Assembly (NCBI RefSeq): GCF_040427915.1 | Contig: NZ_JBETXJ010000002.1 | Span: 806,001-870,000, forward strand | Length of the DNA stretch: 64,000 bases | DNA from: Gardnerella vaginalis | Lineage (GTDB): Bacteria > Actinomycetota > Actinomycetes > Actinomycetales > Bifidobacteriaceae | Direction of reading: 5' to 3' | The notes under the pieces: model-generated | Told to the model about the DNA's origin: nothing | What the model saw: only the letters and a program-made list of their open reading frames with translations | The model's database searches: none | Position numbers and translations under genes: made by a program | Part shown: one piece after another, positions 56,865 through 64,000 of the stretch | Layout of the letters: every line of letters begins with the position of its first letter | Position numbering within the stretch: position 1 is the first letter of the stretch

Positions 56865-57875
56865 TTAGTCTTGCTGCTTCCAAGTATCAACGTCAATATG
56901 ATGTTCTGGATTTGCTTGCCAAGCTTTCCATGCAGATTCAACTATGTCTTGCACGTTGTATTTTGCATGCCATCCCATTTCTTCGTTGATTCGCTTCGGG
57001 CTGCCAATTAGCTGAGGTGGGTCGCCAGCTCTACGATCTAGAATTGCCTCTTTAAATGGCAATTTCGTAACTTTGCGAATCTCTTCAACAATCTGGCGCA
57101 CTGATGTGCCTTTTCCAGTACCAACGTTAAACGCATCGTACTTGCGCTCGTCGCGATCCAAGTATGATAATGCAGCAATGTGTGCATCTGCAAGATCGGA
57201 AACATGAATGTAGTCGCGAATGCAAGTGCCGTCTGGAGTAGGGTAGTCGCTGCCAAAAATTGCAGGCGCTTTGCCTTTCTGTAAACGTTCAAGAAGCATA
57301 GGAATAAGGTTCAGTATAGCTGGATCTTCTAGCTCAACAGGTCCGCAGCCTGCAACGTTAAAGTAGCGTAGGGCGCAGAAGCGAATGCCGTATGGTTTTT
57401 CACATGCTCGTGCCATCCATTCGCCGAAGAGCTTTGTTTGACCATATGGGTTAATTGGAAGCATTGGCACAACGTCTTCTGGAACAACCTCTACAGGAGG
57501 CTCGCCGTATGTTGCAGCACTAGACGAGAACACGAGTTTTTTTGCTCCACTTTGTCGCATAGCTTCTAAAACATTAAGCATGCCGTTTATATTCTGCTGA
57601 TAGTACCAAAGAGGCTTTTCTACAGATTCCCCAACCTGCTTGCGCGCTGCAAAGTGAATAACGGAGTCAACATTTTCATCCTTCATGATTTGTGCAAGTC
57701 GCGCACCAGCGTCTGGAGAAGATATATCCATTCCATAAAGTCGCGCGCCTTCGATACGAGTTGGTTTGCCATAGCTAAGGTCATCCACTACGACGACGTT
57801 TTGCTTGGCTTGATGTAGTGCGTGAACAACGTGTGCGCCAATGTACCCGCATCCACCTGTTACAAGGACTGTCAT
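56865..57875 (-). CDS. galE: UDP-glucose 4-epimerase
   Basis: Interconverts UDP-galactose and UDP-glucose, closing the Leloir cycle begun by galK and galT. The start is ATG 57875 with GAAAGG upstream; the frame extends 53 codons further without signal or homology. 336 residues. NAD-binding VTGGCGYIGAHVVHAL at the N-terminus, then catalytic Ser in FSSSAATYG, and Tyr/Lys in NPYGQTKLFGEW, as in all short-chain epimerases. ALRYFNVAG and CIRDYIHVSDLADAH complete the family. Ordinary size. It stands alone, opposite to galT-galK. Confidence 0.96.
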   Translation of the reverse strand: MTVLVTGGCGYIGAHVVHALHQAKQNVVVVDDLSYGKPTRIEGARLYGMDISSPDAGARLAQIMKDENVDSVIHFAARKQVGESVEKPLWYYQQNINGMLNVLEAMRQSGAKKLVFSSSAATYGEPPVEVVPEDVVPMLPINPYGQTKLFGEWMARACEKPYGIRFCALRYFNVAGCGPVELEDPAILNLIPMLLERLQKGKAPAIFGSDYPTPDGTCIRDYIHVSDLADAHIAALSYLDRDERKYDAFNVGTGKGTSVRQIVEEIRKVTKLPFKEAILDRRAGDPPQLIGSPKRINEEMGWHAKYNVQDIVESAWKAWQANPEHHIDVDTWKQQD

Positions 57876-58199
57876 TTTGAAGCCTTTCTTGCATGTTTTA
57901 CGCAAAAGTATTGCATAAGATTTGTTATACGAACTTGGTTGTATAAGGTCGCTATATATAAGGCAAAAAATCATCATATAAAGCAAAAGCTGAAATAGAA
58001 AGATTGAAAAACATACAGATTGTGATACGCACATTTTCCATCAGTTCTGTGTTCATTTTTGCTCATATATGTTATCTTTTGTGATTTTAGTATACAACAC
58101 TTGCTCGAGAATTTGTACTTTTACAGCAAATTTTTAAAAGCGTGTGTGAATCTAGTTGTGCGCGATTGTATTGTAGCGTGGTGTTGGTGGGGTGTTGGT

Positions 58200-58498
58200 T
58201 TGACGTCGGTTTGGCGTGGTATCGGCGTGTTGCGTGTGTGATGTGTGTGGAATGTTGATTTTTCAATGGTTTTATAGTGTTAGTGTTCTTGCTTGAGTAG
58301 TTTCCTGAGAAAAGTCTGGGAAAATTCTTTAAAAACCTTGAAACAATGTGTTTTTACGGTTTTATTAGTGTTAATCCACAAATATTATGGTGAAAATAGT
58401 TTTTATTGTGGATTAGTTTGTGTGTAACATTATTTTTTTCTGTTTGTTTTGTGTGGTTGCCTCTTGACTTTTTTAAACGGGGGGGGGGTATGTTAATA
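58200..58498. repeat. Duplicated 299-bp leader, copy 1
   Basis: From TTGACGTCGG at 58200 to TATGTTAATAA near 58498 the sequence matches 62075-62373 with no insertion or deletion and one substitution seen (ATCGG against GTCGG). It includes the -35, the G10 tract and a 10-bp inverted repeat TAATCCACAA/TTGTGGATTA (58372-58415). The copies diverge right after the -10 and again before 58200, where similarity is only patchy. The region 57876-58199 has no other recognisable feature. Confidence 0.92.
58464..58494 (+). promoter_or_regulatory. Putative G10-tract promoter of surface-protein gene copy 1
   Basis: TTGACT (58464-58469) as -35, then a 19-bp spacer that ends in ten Gs (58479-58488), then TATGTT (58489-58494) as -10. 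A 17-bp spacer is optimal for sigma-70-type promoters, so an 8-G version would be the predicted strong state. This arrangement is seen directly; promoter activity is inferred. It lies ~125 bp before the ATG. Confidence 0.65.
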
Positions 58499-58618
58499 AC
58501 AGCTGCTAGCTAGATGCTCTAGATGGTGGTTATCCACAATGTTTCGGAAATGTTGTTGGATTTTTAATGTTTTCTCTTCGCGTGTTTTACGTGGAGGAGA
58601 AGAAGAAAGGAAATTAAA

Positions 58619-59875
58619 ATGATGAATAAGAAGGCTATCGCCGCTTTCGCTGCTGGCGCAACTTTGCTTGCCGGCTTCGCAATGGCAACCCCAGCAATGG
58701 CTGAAGAGACTCCAGTAGTTTACGTGAGTGTTGCTAAGGCTAAGACTGCTGCAGCTTACGAAGCTTACACTAAGGCTAAGGCTGTTTATGACGGTATGAC
58801 TGTAACCCCTAAGCCAGCAGAGCCTCTGTCTGTCGTTAAAGTTTACATCAATACGACTCCAGATCCTAAGACTGGTTTAATTGCTCTTGCACATGGTGCT
58901 ACAACAGATAGTGTTGTATACAAGTTGTATGTAGCGGCTCAGGATTATGTTAAGGCTTTCAATGCTAATGTTACAGAAACTAAGGCTAAGAATGCTAAGG
59001 CTGCTGAGGTTCAGGATCTTTTGAATAAGTATCTTGCTGCTAAGGCTGCTGAAGCTAATGCTGTTGCAGATCCAGTAGAGCCAACTTTGGCGGAGAAGCA
59101 GAAGAAGGCTATTGCTGATGTTTATACTGCTAAGCAGAAGGTTGATCAAACTAAGAATGATTTCGCTCATACTCATGAGACTTTTGTTGATGCTGCTAAG
59201 AAGTTGAAGGCTGCTAAGGCTGAGCTTGCGGAAGCTCAGGCTAAGTTGGATGCTGCTTTGGCTGCTGTGGAAGATTTCAAGGCTTCTGGTGTTAAGGATG
59301 ATGCAAAGCTTGAGCGTCTTGTGACTGCTTACAATCGTGCTGTGGCTCATGTGAAGCGAGTTAATGATATTGTTCTTGCTGCCAAGAGCAAAGCTTACGG
59401 AGAAGCTCAGGAAGCTAACGATAAGGCTCAGGGTGCTTATAATAAGGCTGTTGAGGCTTACAAGGCTGCTTATAATCATGCTGTTGAGTTGAATGTGAAT
59501 CCTGATCTTCTTCCAAAGATCACGCTTGTAGATCCAGCTTCTGATGCTTTCCCAGAGCTTTCTGAGGCTAAGAAGATTTATGATGATGCTTTGAGTGGTA
59601 AGTTTGGTGCTGCTGCTCAGAAGGCTGTTCAGAAGGCTGAAGCTAAGGCTAAGGCTGAGGCTGGTAAGAATGCTCCAGCTGCTGCTGCAAATGGTGCTGC
59701 TGCTCCAGCCGCTGCTGGTAAGGCTGCTGCTAAGGGTGAGCTTGCTAAGGGTGGCAATGGTCATGGTAAGGCTGGCGAGAAGCTTGGTAATGCTGGTGTT
59801 GGTGTTGCTTTGACTGCTTTGGCTGCTTCTATGCTTGCTGGTATGGGTGCTGCTGTTCGCAAGATGCGTCACTAA
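58619..59875 (+). CDS. Alanine-rich coiled-coil surface protein, copy 1
   Basis: A 418-residue secreted, probably cell-surface protein of unknown function. Signal peptide MMNKKAIAAFAAGATLLAGF...MATPAMA; then a long Ala/Lys/Glu/Asp helical region with heptad-like AKA...LEEA patterns (~residues 40-330) suggesting a coiled-coil rod, a low-complexity Ala/Gly/Pro segment (KNAPAAAANGAAAP), and a C-terminal LGNAG followed by hydrophobic VGVALTALAASMLAG and basic VRKMRH. This tail has the form of a sorting signal, with LGNAG where LPxTG would stand. AAAGGAAA lies before ATG 58619. The paralogue at 62495 shares both ends almost exactly but has a different middle. Homologues seem Gardnerella-like, but function is unassigned. 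Confidence 0.85.
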   Translation: MMNKKAIAAFAAGATLLAGFAMATPAMAEETPVVYVSVAKAKTAAAYEAYTKAKAVYDGMTVTPKPAEPLSVVKVYINTTPDPKTGLIALAHGATTDSVVYKLYVAAQDYVKAFNANVTETKAKNAKAAEVQDLLNKYLAAKAAEANAVADPVEPTLAEKQKKAIADVYTAKQKVDQTKNDFAHTHETFVDAAKKLKAAKAELAEAQAKLDAALAAVEDFKASGVKDDAKLERLVTAYNRAVAHVKRVNDIVLAAKSKAYGEAQEANDKAQGAYNKAVEAYKAAYNHAVELNVNPDLLPKITLVDPASDAFPELSEAKKIYDDALSGKFGAAAQKAVQKAEAKAKAEAGKNAPAAAANGAAAPAAAGKAAAKGELAKGGNGHGKAGEKLGNAGVGVALTALAASMLAGMGAAVRKMRH

Positions 59876-60140
59876 ACTAAAAGCACGTTAAGTGTTATCG
59901 GTGAGCGTGCTGCGTATTTTTCAGTGCGCTCACTTCTATGATTTTGCTCTCAGCTGTGGTAGTTTTCTTTGATTTCTGTCGCAAGTTTTCTTACAGGATT
60001 GCATTACTGGTTTTTACTGTTTTGCTTAATTTCCTTTTTTCGCAGTGGATTCTGGTGATGCTGGTTTTGTGAGTTGACTGTTGAGGGTAATTAGCAGTGC
60101 TGTTTTTGCTAGGGACAGTAATAGTGCTGTGATTATTAAG

Positions 60141-60188
60141 GGCTTGGAGATAGATGCTACTAGGGGCGTCAACTCTCCGAGCCTTTTT
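60141..60188 (+). terminator. Terminator downstream of surface-protein copy 1
   Basis: GGCTTGGAGA pairs with TCTCCGAGCC (one G-T) and TTTTTG follows. Between the stop at 59875 and this hairpin is ~260 nt of untranslated sequence; TGCTAGGGAC just before it (60107) also occurs in the 3' region of copy 2 (63917), so a conserved 3' UTR element is possible. Confidence 0.75.
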
Positions 60189-60276
60189 GTTTTCTTTAAA
60201 TCTTTTATTTTCAATTATTGAGCAATTTAATATTTTTGTACGTGTTGTGAGAGTTTAAAAATTTTGTAAAGAATTT

Positions 60277-60292
60277 GCACCAAAATTGGTGC
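60277..60292. promoter_or_regulatory. Palindrome upstream of the antitoxin gene, probable autoregulatory operator
   Basis: GCACCAA-AA-TTGGTGC, a perfect 7-bp inverted repeat, lies ~100 bp before the XRE gene in the likely promoter region. PezA-like antitoxins bind such sites to repress their own operon. Confidence 0.65.
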
Positions 60293-60389
60293 CTAAATGT
60301 TTTTTGTTATATGCTTATATCATAAATAAAGCTTAAATCTTAATTTTGAATTAATTGTTATTGCAGATTTTTTATAAAAGGGCGTATAT

Positions 60390-60863
60390 ATGGTTTCTGT
60401 GAATATTCGAGCACTACGTCGCTCAAAAAAATTAACTCAACAAGAGTTAGCTGAAGCATTAGGAGTATCTCGTAATAGCATTGTGCGATACGAAAATGGT
60501 ACAAGTGCTATTTCAACTAGGTTAATAGATAAGATTTGTAATAAATTCAAGGTTTCTCTTTTTGATATCGTACATGAAAAAGAATTATCTGCATCTGATA
60601 AATACGATTTGAATATGAAGATTGAAGTTTTAAAGGAGCGTGGCGCACTTTTACTGGCTCGTTTATATAAATACGAGGATAGTATGAATATACAATTTGA
60701 TGATTCTTCTAATGCATGGATTGCAATTAGTGATGATTTATCAGATGTAATTAATACAAAGATTTATACATCTACAAATTTTGAAGATATAAATCGTTAT
60801 ATCGGATATTTAGATGGCATAGAACGCTTGCTTGAATACGTAAGTTGCAATAAAAATAGTTAA
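60390..60863 (+). CDS. XRE-family antitoxin, PezA-like
   Basis: 157 residues, the size of PezA. The N-terminal helix-turn-helix is NIRALRRSKKLTQQELAEALGVSRNSIVRYENGTSAIS (~residues 4-41). The C-terminal half is a helical bundle with an acidic surface (KYEDSMNIQFDDSSNAW...SDDLSDVINTKIYT), as expected for a toxin-neutralising domain. AAAGGG stands before the ATG. The zeta toxin gene begins 18 bp after its stop. An operator palindrome lies upstream, supporting autoregulation. Assignment as PezA is from domain order and size rather than close sequence identity. Confidence 0.85.
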   Translation: MVSVNIRALRRSKKLTQQELAEALGVSRNSIVRYENGTSAISTRLIDKICNKFKVSLFDIVHEKELSASDKYDLNMKIEVLKERGALLLARLYKYEDSMNIQFDDSSNAWIAISDDLSDVINTKIYTSTNFEDINRYIGYLDGIERLLEYVSCNKNS

Positions 60864-60881
60864 CAATCGTATAGAAAAAAT

Positions 60882-61691
60882 ATGGGTAAGTGTGATTTTG
60901 CTATGGTTATAGAAGATTTTAGCGAAGAGTATTTTACTCACTGTTTGTTAAGAAATTTACGTTCTTTACAAATGTATAAGCATGCAGATTTGCATCCTAA
61001 GGCGGTTTTACTGGGTGGACAAAGTGGTGCTGGCAAAACGACCATTCATGTAATAAAACAAAAAGAATTTAACGGTAACATAATAATCCTTGATGCTGAT
61101 AGCTATAGGACTCAACACCCTCATTATTGCGAGTTGCTTGATAAATACGGTAAAGAAAGTGTTAAATATACGAGTGCTTTTTCCGCAAAAATGGTGAGAA
61201 GCCTAATTGATGAGTTAAGTTCTAAAAAATATAATCTCATAATTGAAGGTACTTTGCGCAGTGTTGAAGTTCCTAGCAGTACTGCGAAAATGTTGATAGA
61301 TCGTGGTTACCGTGTTTCTCTTGCTGTCATCGCAACAAAACCTGAATTGTCATGGATCAGTACGCTGATTCGCTACAGGGAAATGTATTTGGAAGATCCT
61401 AAAAGTGCTAGGGCAACTCCTAAGGATCATCACGACAATATTGTGAATAATATAGTAGATAACTTGTTGAAATTAGAAAAATCGAAAATATTTGACAGGA
61501 TTCAGATTTACAAGCGAGACGAAAAATGTATATATGATTCTGATTCGTATAAAAATAGTCCAAATATTACAGCAGCTAGTGTTCTTAAGGAAGTACTTTT
61601 TGGCAAGAAAACTATTGATGAGCAGAAGTTGATTTGTCACGCTAAGGATAGGTTGAAGGAATTAGACAAGTTGATAGATAAAAATTTGTAG
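60882..61691 (+). CDS. Zeta toxin (PezT-like UDP-GlcNAc kinase)
   Basis: Phosphotransferase-fold toxin. Zeta/PezT enzymes phosphorylate UDP-N-acetylglucosamine and block cell-wall synthesis; whether this one does is inferred. 269 residues. Walker A LGGQSGAGKTT (~residues 47-57), ILDADSYRTQHPHY with the catalytic Asp (~70) and LIIEGTLRS (~127) follow the PezT order; RYREMY with its arginines comes later. The sequence is shorter in GC and different in codon use from its neighbours (much AAA/ATA). It forms an operon with the PezA-like gene and lies between the two duplicated surface-protein genes. Confidence 0.88.
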   Translation: MGKCDFAMVIEDFSEEYFTHCLLRNLRSLQMYKHADLHPKAVLLGGQSGAGKTTIHVIKQKEFNGNIIILDADSYRTQHPHYCELLDKYGKESVKYTSAFSAKMVRSLIDELSSKKYNLIIEGTLRSVEVPSSTAKMLIDRGYRVSLAVIATKPELSWISTLIRYREMYLEDPKSARATPKDHHDNIVNNIVDNLLKLEKSKIFDRIQIYKRDEKCIYDSDSYKNSPNITAASVLKEVLFGKKTIDEQKLICHAKDRLKELDKLIDKNL

Positions 61692-61814
61692 TATTTGCAG
61701 AAGCTTGCATTAGTGTGGTTGATTTGCGCTAGTGGTTATTTTGTAGTGTTTTTGTTTTATTGTGCGCTTGTGCGTAATTGGGTTGAATTTTGCGTAAGAT
61801 GTGTTACGTTGTTT

Positions 61815-61930
61815 GCGCGGATTAGCCGCGCTCACGTCTTCGCCGCACGTAAAGTCCACTGGACTTTACGTTTAAGCGGCTCAGCGCTCCGAATTGCCTT
61901 CGCGCGCTACGCTTTAAGCGCGAAGTTGTA
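61815..61930. repeat. Family-2 repeat element (inverted relative to 31.9 kb)
   Basis: CGCTCACGTCTTCGCCGCAC followed by GTAAAGTCCACTGGACTTTACG (two parts, 61829-61870) is the reverse complement of 32003-32046, with one or two differences. CGCGCGCTACGCTTTAAGCG (61901-61920) is the reverse of the CGCTTAAAGCGTAGCGCG motif. A family-1 unit follows directly. No gene is supported in 61692-62074. Confidence 0.85.
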
Positions 61931-62025
61931 GATTCGCCCGATATTGTTTATTTTTGCCTGTGTTTGTGTATTTTTGCCCGCATTTGTTTCTATTTTGCTC
62001 AAAAAGGGAACAAACGCGGGAATCT
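61931..62025. repeat. Family-1 repeat, partial cluster
   Basis: Three left-arm-like segments (GCCCGATATTGTTT, GCCTGTGTTTGTG, GCCCGCATTTGTTT) precede one complete palindrome ending GGGAACAAACGCGGG at 62019. It adjoins family 2, as at 31.7-32.1 kb. Confidence 0.8.
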
Positions 62026-62074
62026 AGTTGTGTGTGGGATTGCCTTGTAGCATGGCATTTCGTTTGATGTTGGC

Positions 62075-62373
62075 TTGACGTCGGTTTGGCGTGGTGTCGG
62101 CGTGTTGCGTGTGTGATGTGTGTGGAATGTTGATTTTTCAATGGTTTTATAGTGTTAGTGTTCTTGCTTGAGTAGTTTCCTGAGAAAAGTCTGGGAAAAT
62201 TCTTTAAAAACCTTGAAACAATGTGTTTTTACGGTTTTATTAGTGTTAATCCACAAATATTATGGTGAAAATAGTTTTTATTGTGGATTAGTTTGTGTGT
62301 AACATTATTTTTTTCTGTTTGTTTTGTGTGGTTGCCTCTTGACTTTTTTAAACGGGGGGGGGGTATGTTAATA
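62075..62373. repeat. Duplicated 299-bp leader, copy 2
   Basis: Counterpart of 58200-58498 at constant offset 3875 with one substitution seen. The identity stops within 2-3 nt after TATGTTAATAA. Such near-identity in non-coding DNA beside divergent coding centres implies recent duplication or continuing gene conversion. Confidence 0.92.
62339..62369 (+). promoter_or_regulatory. Putative G10-tract promoter of surface-protein gene copy 2
   Basis: TTGACT (62339-62344), 19-bp spacer ending in ten Gs (62354-62363), TATGTT (62364-62369): identical to the copy-1 promoter. ATG is ~125 bp downstream. Confidence 0.65.
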
Positions 62374-62494
62374 AGCAAACGCTAGCTGCTCCTAGTTTTG
62401 GCTGGTGTTTAAACCACTATTCACGTGTTGTGGATTGTGGAGCAAATTTTTCTCTGCGCCCCTAACGCAGAGGAGAAGAAGAAAGGAAATTAAA

Positions 62495-63739
62495 ATGATG
62501 AATAAGAAGGCTATCGCTGCTTTCGCTGCTGGCGCTACTTTGCTTGCCGGCTTCGCAATGGCAACCCCAGCAATGGCTGCTACAACCTGCCCAGTGCCTG
62601 CACCACTCAAGAGTGCTGCTAAGACTGCTGCTGATGCTGCTTACACTGCTTACCATAATGCTCAGGTTGTTCTTGAAGGTATGACAGTTTCTCCAGCTCC
62701 TGCAAAGGATTCTGAGGCTGAACATTATACTGTTAAAGTTTTGGCTACTGGCTTGTTGAAGAATAATGCTGATTCATCTGAAGTCTCACATGATTTGTAT
62801 GAGAGGGTTCAGAAGTATGTGGATGCTTACAATGCTCATTTAACTTCCAAGGCTGCTTATGATGATCAGAATACTAAGGTTGAGAACCTTAAGGCTGAGT
62901 GGATTAAGGCTAAGGATATTCTTGAGAATTGCGCTAAGCCAGATCCAACTAAGGATGAGCTTAATCGTGCTGAGATTAAGAAGGTTTACGACGCTAAGCA
63001 GGCTAAGGATAATAAGGAAGATATCCTTAATAAGAAGCAGAAGGCTTTCGATGATGCTTTCAAGGCTTTGAATGCTGCTACTGCTGAGGCTAAAGCTCGT
63101 CAAGCTGCTGTTGATGCTGCGCAAGCTGCTATCGATAAGTTTGAGGCTTCTGGCGTGACGGATTCTGCTACTCTCCAGAAGTTAAACGATGCTCTTAAGC
63201 GTGCTCAGGCTCATCGTGATCGTGCCTTTAAAGCCCTTGGAGATGCTCAGAAGGCTTACGATGATGCTTTGAAGGATGTTAAGAAGGCTGTTTCTGATTA
63301 CAATGATGCTTTAGCTTATTACAAGGCTGTTTACAATGAGGCTGTTGCTATGGGTATTAACCCAGATGATTTGCCACCAGTTGTGACTGATGATCCTTTG
63401 GATCCAAAGTTCCCAACCGTTCCAGATGCTCGTGATCTTTACTCTAAGGCTTTGAGTGGTAAGTTTGGTAAGGATGTTCAGCAGGCGGCTCAGAAGGCTG
63501 AGGCTGGTAAGAATGCTCCAGCCGCTGCTGGCGCTCAGGGTGCTGCTGGTGCAGCTGGCGCTGCCGCTGGTAAGGCTGGTGCCGCTGCTGCTAAGGGTGA
63601 GCTTGCTACCAAGGGTGGCAATAGCCATGGTAAGGCTGGCGAGAAGCTTGGTAATGCTGGTGTTGGTGTTGCTTTGACTGCTTTGGCTGCTTCTATGCTT
63701 GCTGGTATGGGTGCTGCTGTTCGCAAGATGCGTCACTAA
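62495..63739 (+). CDS. Alanine-rich coiled-coil surface protein, copy 2
   Basis: A 414-residue paralogue of the gene at 58619. The start is ATG 62495, with AAAGGAAA upstream, because the peptide MMNKKAIAAFAAGATLLAGF matches copy 1; the open frame reaching back to 62405 is leader. After the signal peptide the sequence diverges (TTCPVPAPLKSAAKTAADAA...), including two to three cysteines, then regains the Ala/Lys/Asp coiled-coil character (LNRAEIKKVYDAKQAKD; KAFDDAFKALNAATAEAK). An Ala/Gly linker leads to the same C-terminus, LGNAG-hydrophobic-VRKMRH, and the last ~110 bp are essentially identical to copy 1. Role unknown; coat, adhesin or decoy antigen are possible. Confidence 0.85.
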   Translation: MMNKKAIAAFAAGATLLAGFAMATPAMAATTCPVPAPLKSAAKTAADAAYTAYHNAQVVLEGMTVSPAPAKDSEAEHYTVKVLATGLLKNNADSSEVSHDLYERVQKYVDAYNAHLTSKAAYDDQNTKVENLKAEWIKAKDILENCAKPDPTKDELNRAEIKKVYDAKQAKDNKEDILNKKQKAFDDAFKALNAATAEAKARQAAVDAAQAAIDKFEASGVTDSATLQKLNDALKRAQAHRDRAFKALGDAQKAYDDALKDVKKAVSDYNDALAYYKAVYNEAVAMGINPDDLPPVVTDDPLDPKFPTVPDARDLYSKALSGKFGKDVQQAAQKAEAGKNAPAAAGAQGAAGAAGAAAGKAGAAAAKGELATKGGNSHGKAGEKLGNAGVGVALTALAASMLAGMGAAVRKMRH

Positions 63740-63947
63740 GTTAAAAGGCTTGCGTTGAGCGTGTGATACGCATGTTGTTTTTCTTCACGTGTATCACAAG
63801 CTTTCAAATAGTGGCTTGGGTTTCGTGTGGTTTGCCGAAAATTTCCTTTTCTTACCATATGGAGTTTGGGTTGCTGTTTGATTGTGCTTGATGCTTGTTG
63901 CTGGTTGGTGGTTTCCTGCTAGGGACGGGATTCTTCCTTCTGGTTTT

Positions 63948-63984
63948 AAGGGTTTGTTAGATTACTTCTAACAAACCCTTTTTA
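63948..63984 (+). terminator. Terminator after surface-protein copy 2
   Basis: AAGGGTTTGTTAG and CTAACAAACCCTT form a perfect 13-bp stem with a short loop, followed by TTTTT. The ~200-nt 3' UTR before it contains another hairpin (GTGTGATACG / CGTGTATCACA, about 63758-63803). Confidence 0.9.
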
Positions 63985-64000
63985 TGTTTTGTGTGTTTTA

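Noticed and set aside
57876..58034. 53-residue extension of GalE
   Set aside because: The NAD-binding fold starts at MTVLVTGG with GAAAGG upstream; the added segment is AT-rich and without signal.
58877..59872. Ser/Leu-rich antisense protein opposite surface protein copy 1
   Set aside because: It is the mirror of the GCT/AAG-rich coding strand; the same shadow occurs opposite copy 2.
61695..61931. 78-residue gene after the zeta toxin
   Set aside because: It reads through the family-2 repeat, has no ribosome-binding site, and its composition is that of the repeat.
62405..62494. 30-residue extension of surface protein copy 2
   Set aside because: The copy-1 alignment and AAAGGAAA place the start at 62495; the upstream part is untranslated leader.

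Overview
The window looks like a piece of a Gardnerella (Bifidobacteriaceae) chromosome. This rests on low-GC, bifidobacterial-type gene content: an actinobacterial rpoC, a ThiD-TenA fusion under a TPP riboswitch, an AddAB/AdnAB-like helicase-nuclease pair, Leloir galactose genes, and LPxTG pili with a class C sortase. The species call is inference from recognised proteins; no database search was run.

Layout. 1-2443: 3' part of rpoC with its terminator. 2.6-5.0 kb: two tandem arrays of a 53-bp palindromic repeat around a restriction-nuclease-like hypothetical gene. 5.0-16.8 kb: a pilus/adhesin locus (major pilin, class C sortase, about 2,680-residue LPFTG surface protein) behind a promoter with a G10 tract. 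16.9-18.7 kb: TPP riboswitch and thiD-tenA. 19-31.6 kb: membrane protein, helicase-nuclease pair, GNAT acetyltransferase, MFS transporter. 32.2-40.2 kb: a tiny membrane peptide, RNase J, PepN, PepP, fructokinase-like kinase, tRNA(CAU). 40.3-45.6 kb: YkoE-like ECF S component, FolC, a MurE-like ligase and a DEDDh exonuclease. 45.9-57.9 kb: galT-galK, a DUF4838-type glycosidase with a PTS IIC, a divergent ABC sugar importer with a ROK regulator, and galE. 58-64 kb: two paralogous alanine-rich surface-protein genes with almost identical 299-bp leaders, flanking a PezAT-type toxin-antitoxin pair.

The most notable pattern is shared by the three surface loci. Each has a run of exactly ten Gs immediately before a putative -10 box, and no other run this long is visible in the window. 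At the two alanine-rich genes the run sits between a good -35 (TTGACT) and the -10 with a 19-bp spacer, so losing two Gs would give 17 bp. This predicts slipped-strand (phase-variable) promoter switching of pili and coat-like proteins. The two coat genes also share identical ends (leader, signal peptide, last ~110 bp) around divergent centres, the structure expected of recombining antigenic cassettes.

A second pattern is an intergenic repeat system. A family of 53-bp palindromic units (arms CCCGnGTTTGTTT and AAACAAAnGCGGG) occurs at seven places, often joined to a second motif family (CGCTTAAAGCGTAGCGCG and TAAAGTCCAGTGGACTTTA). These are not CRISPR arrays because the loops are as conserved as the arms and there are no unique spacers.

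Metabolically, galT, galK and galE would convert galactose to UDP-glucose/glucose-1-phosphate. The PTS IIC plus cytosolic DUF4838 enzyme and the ABC importer plus ROK regulator look like two divergently arranged glycan-uptake units; neither the PTS IIA/IIB proteins nor an ABC ATPase is encoded in the window.
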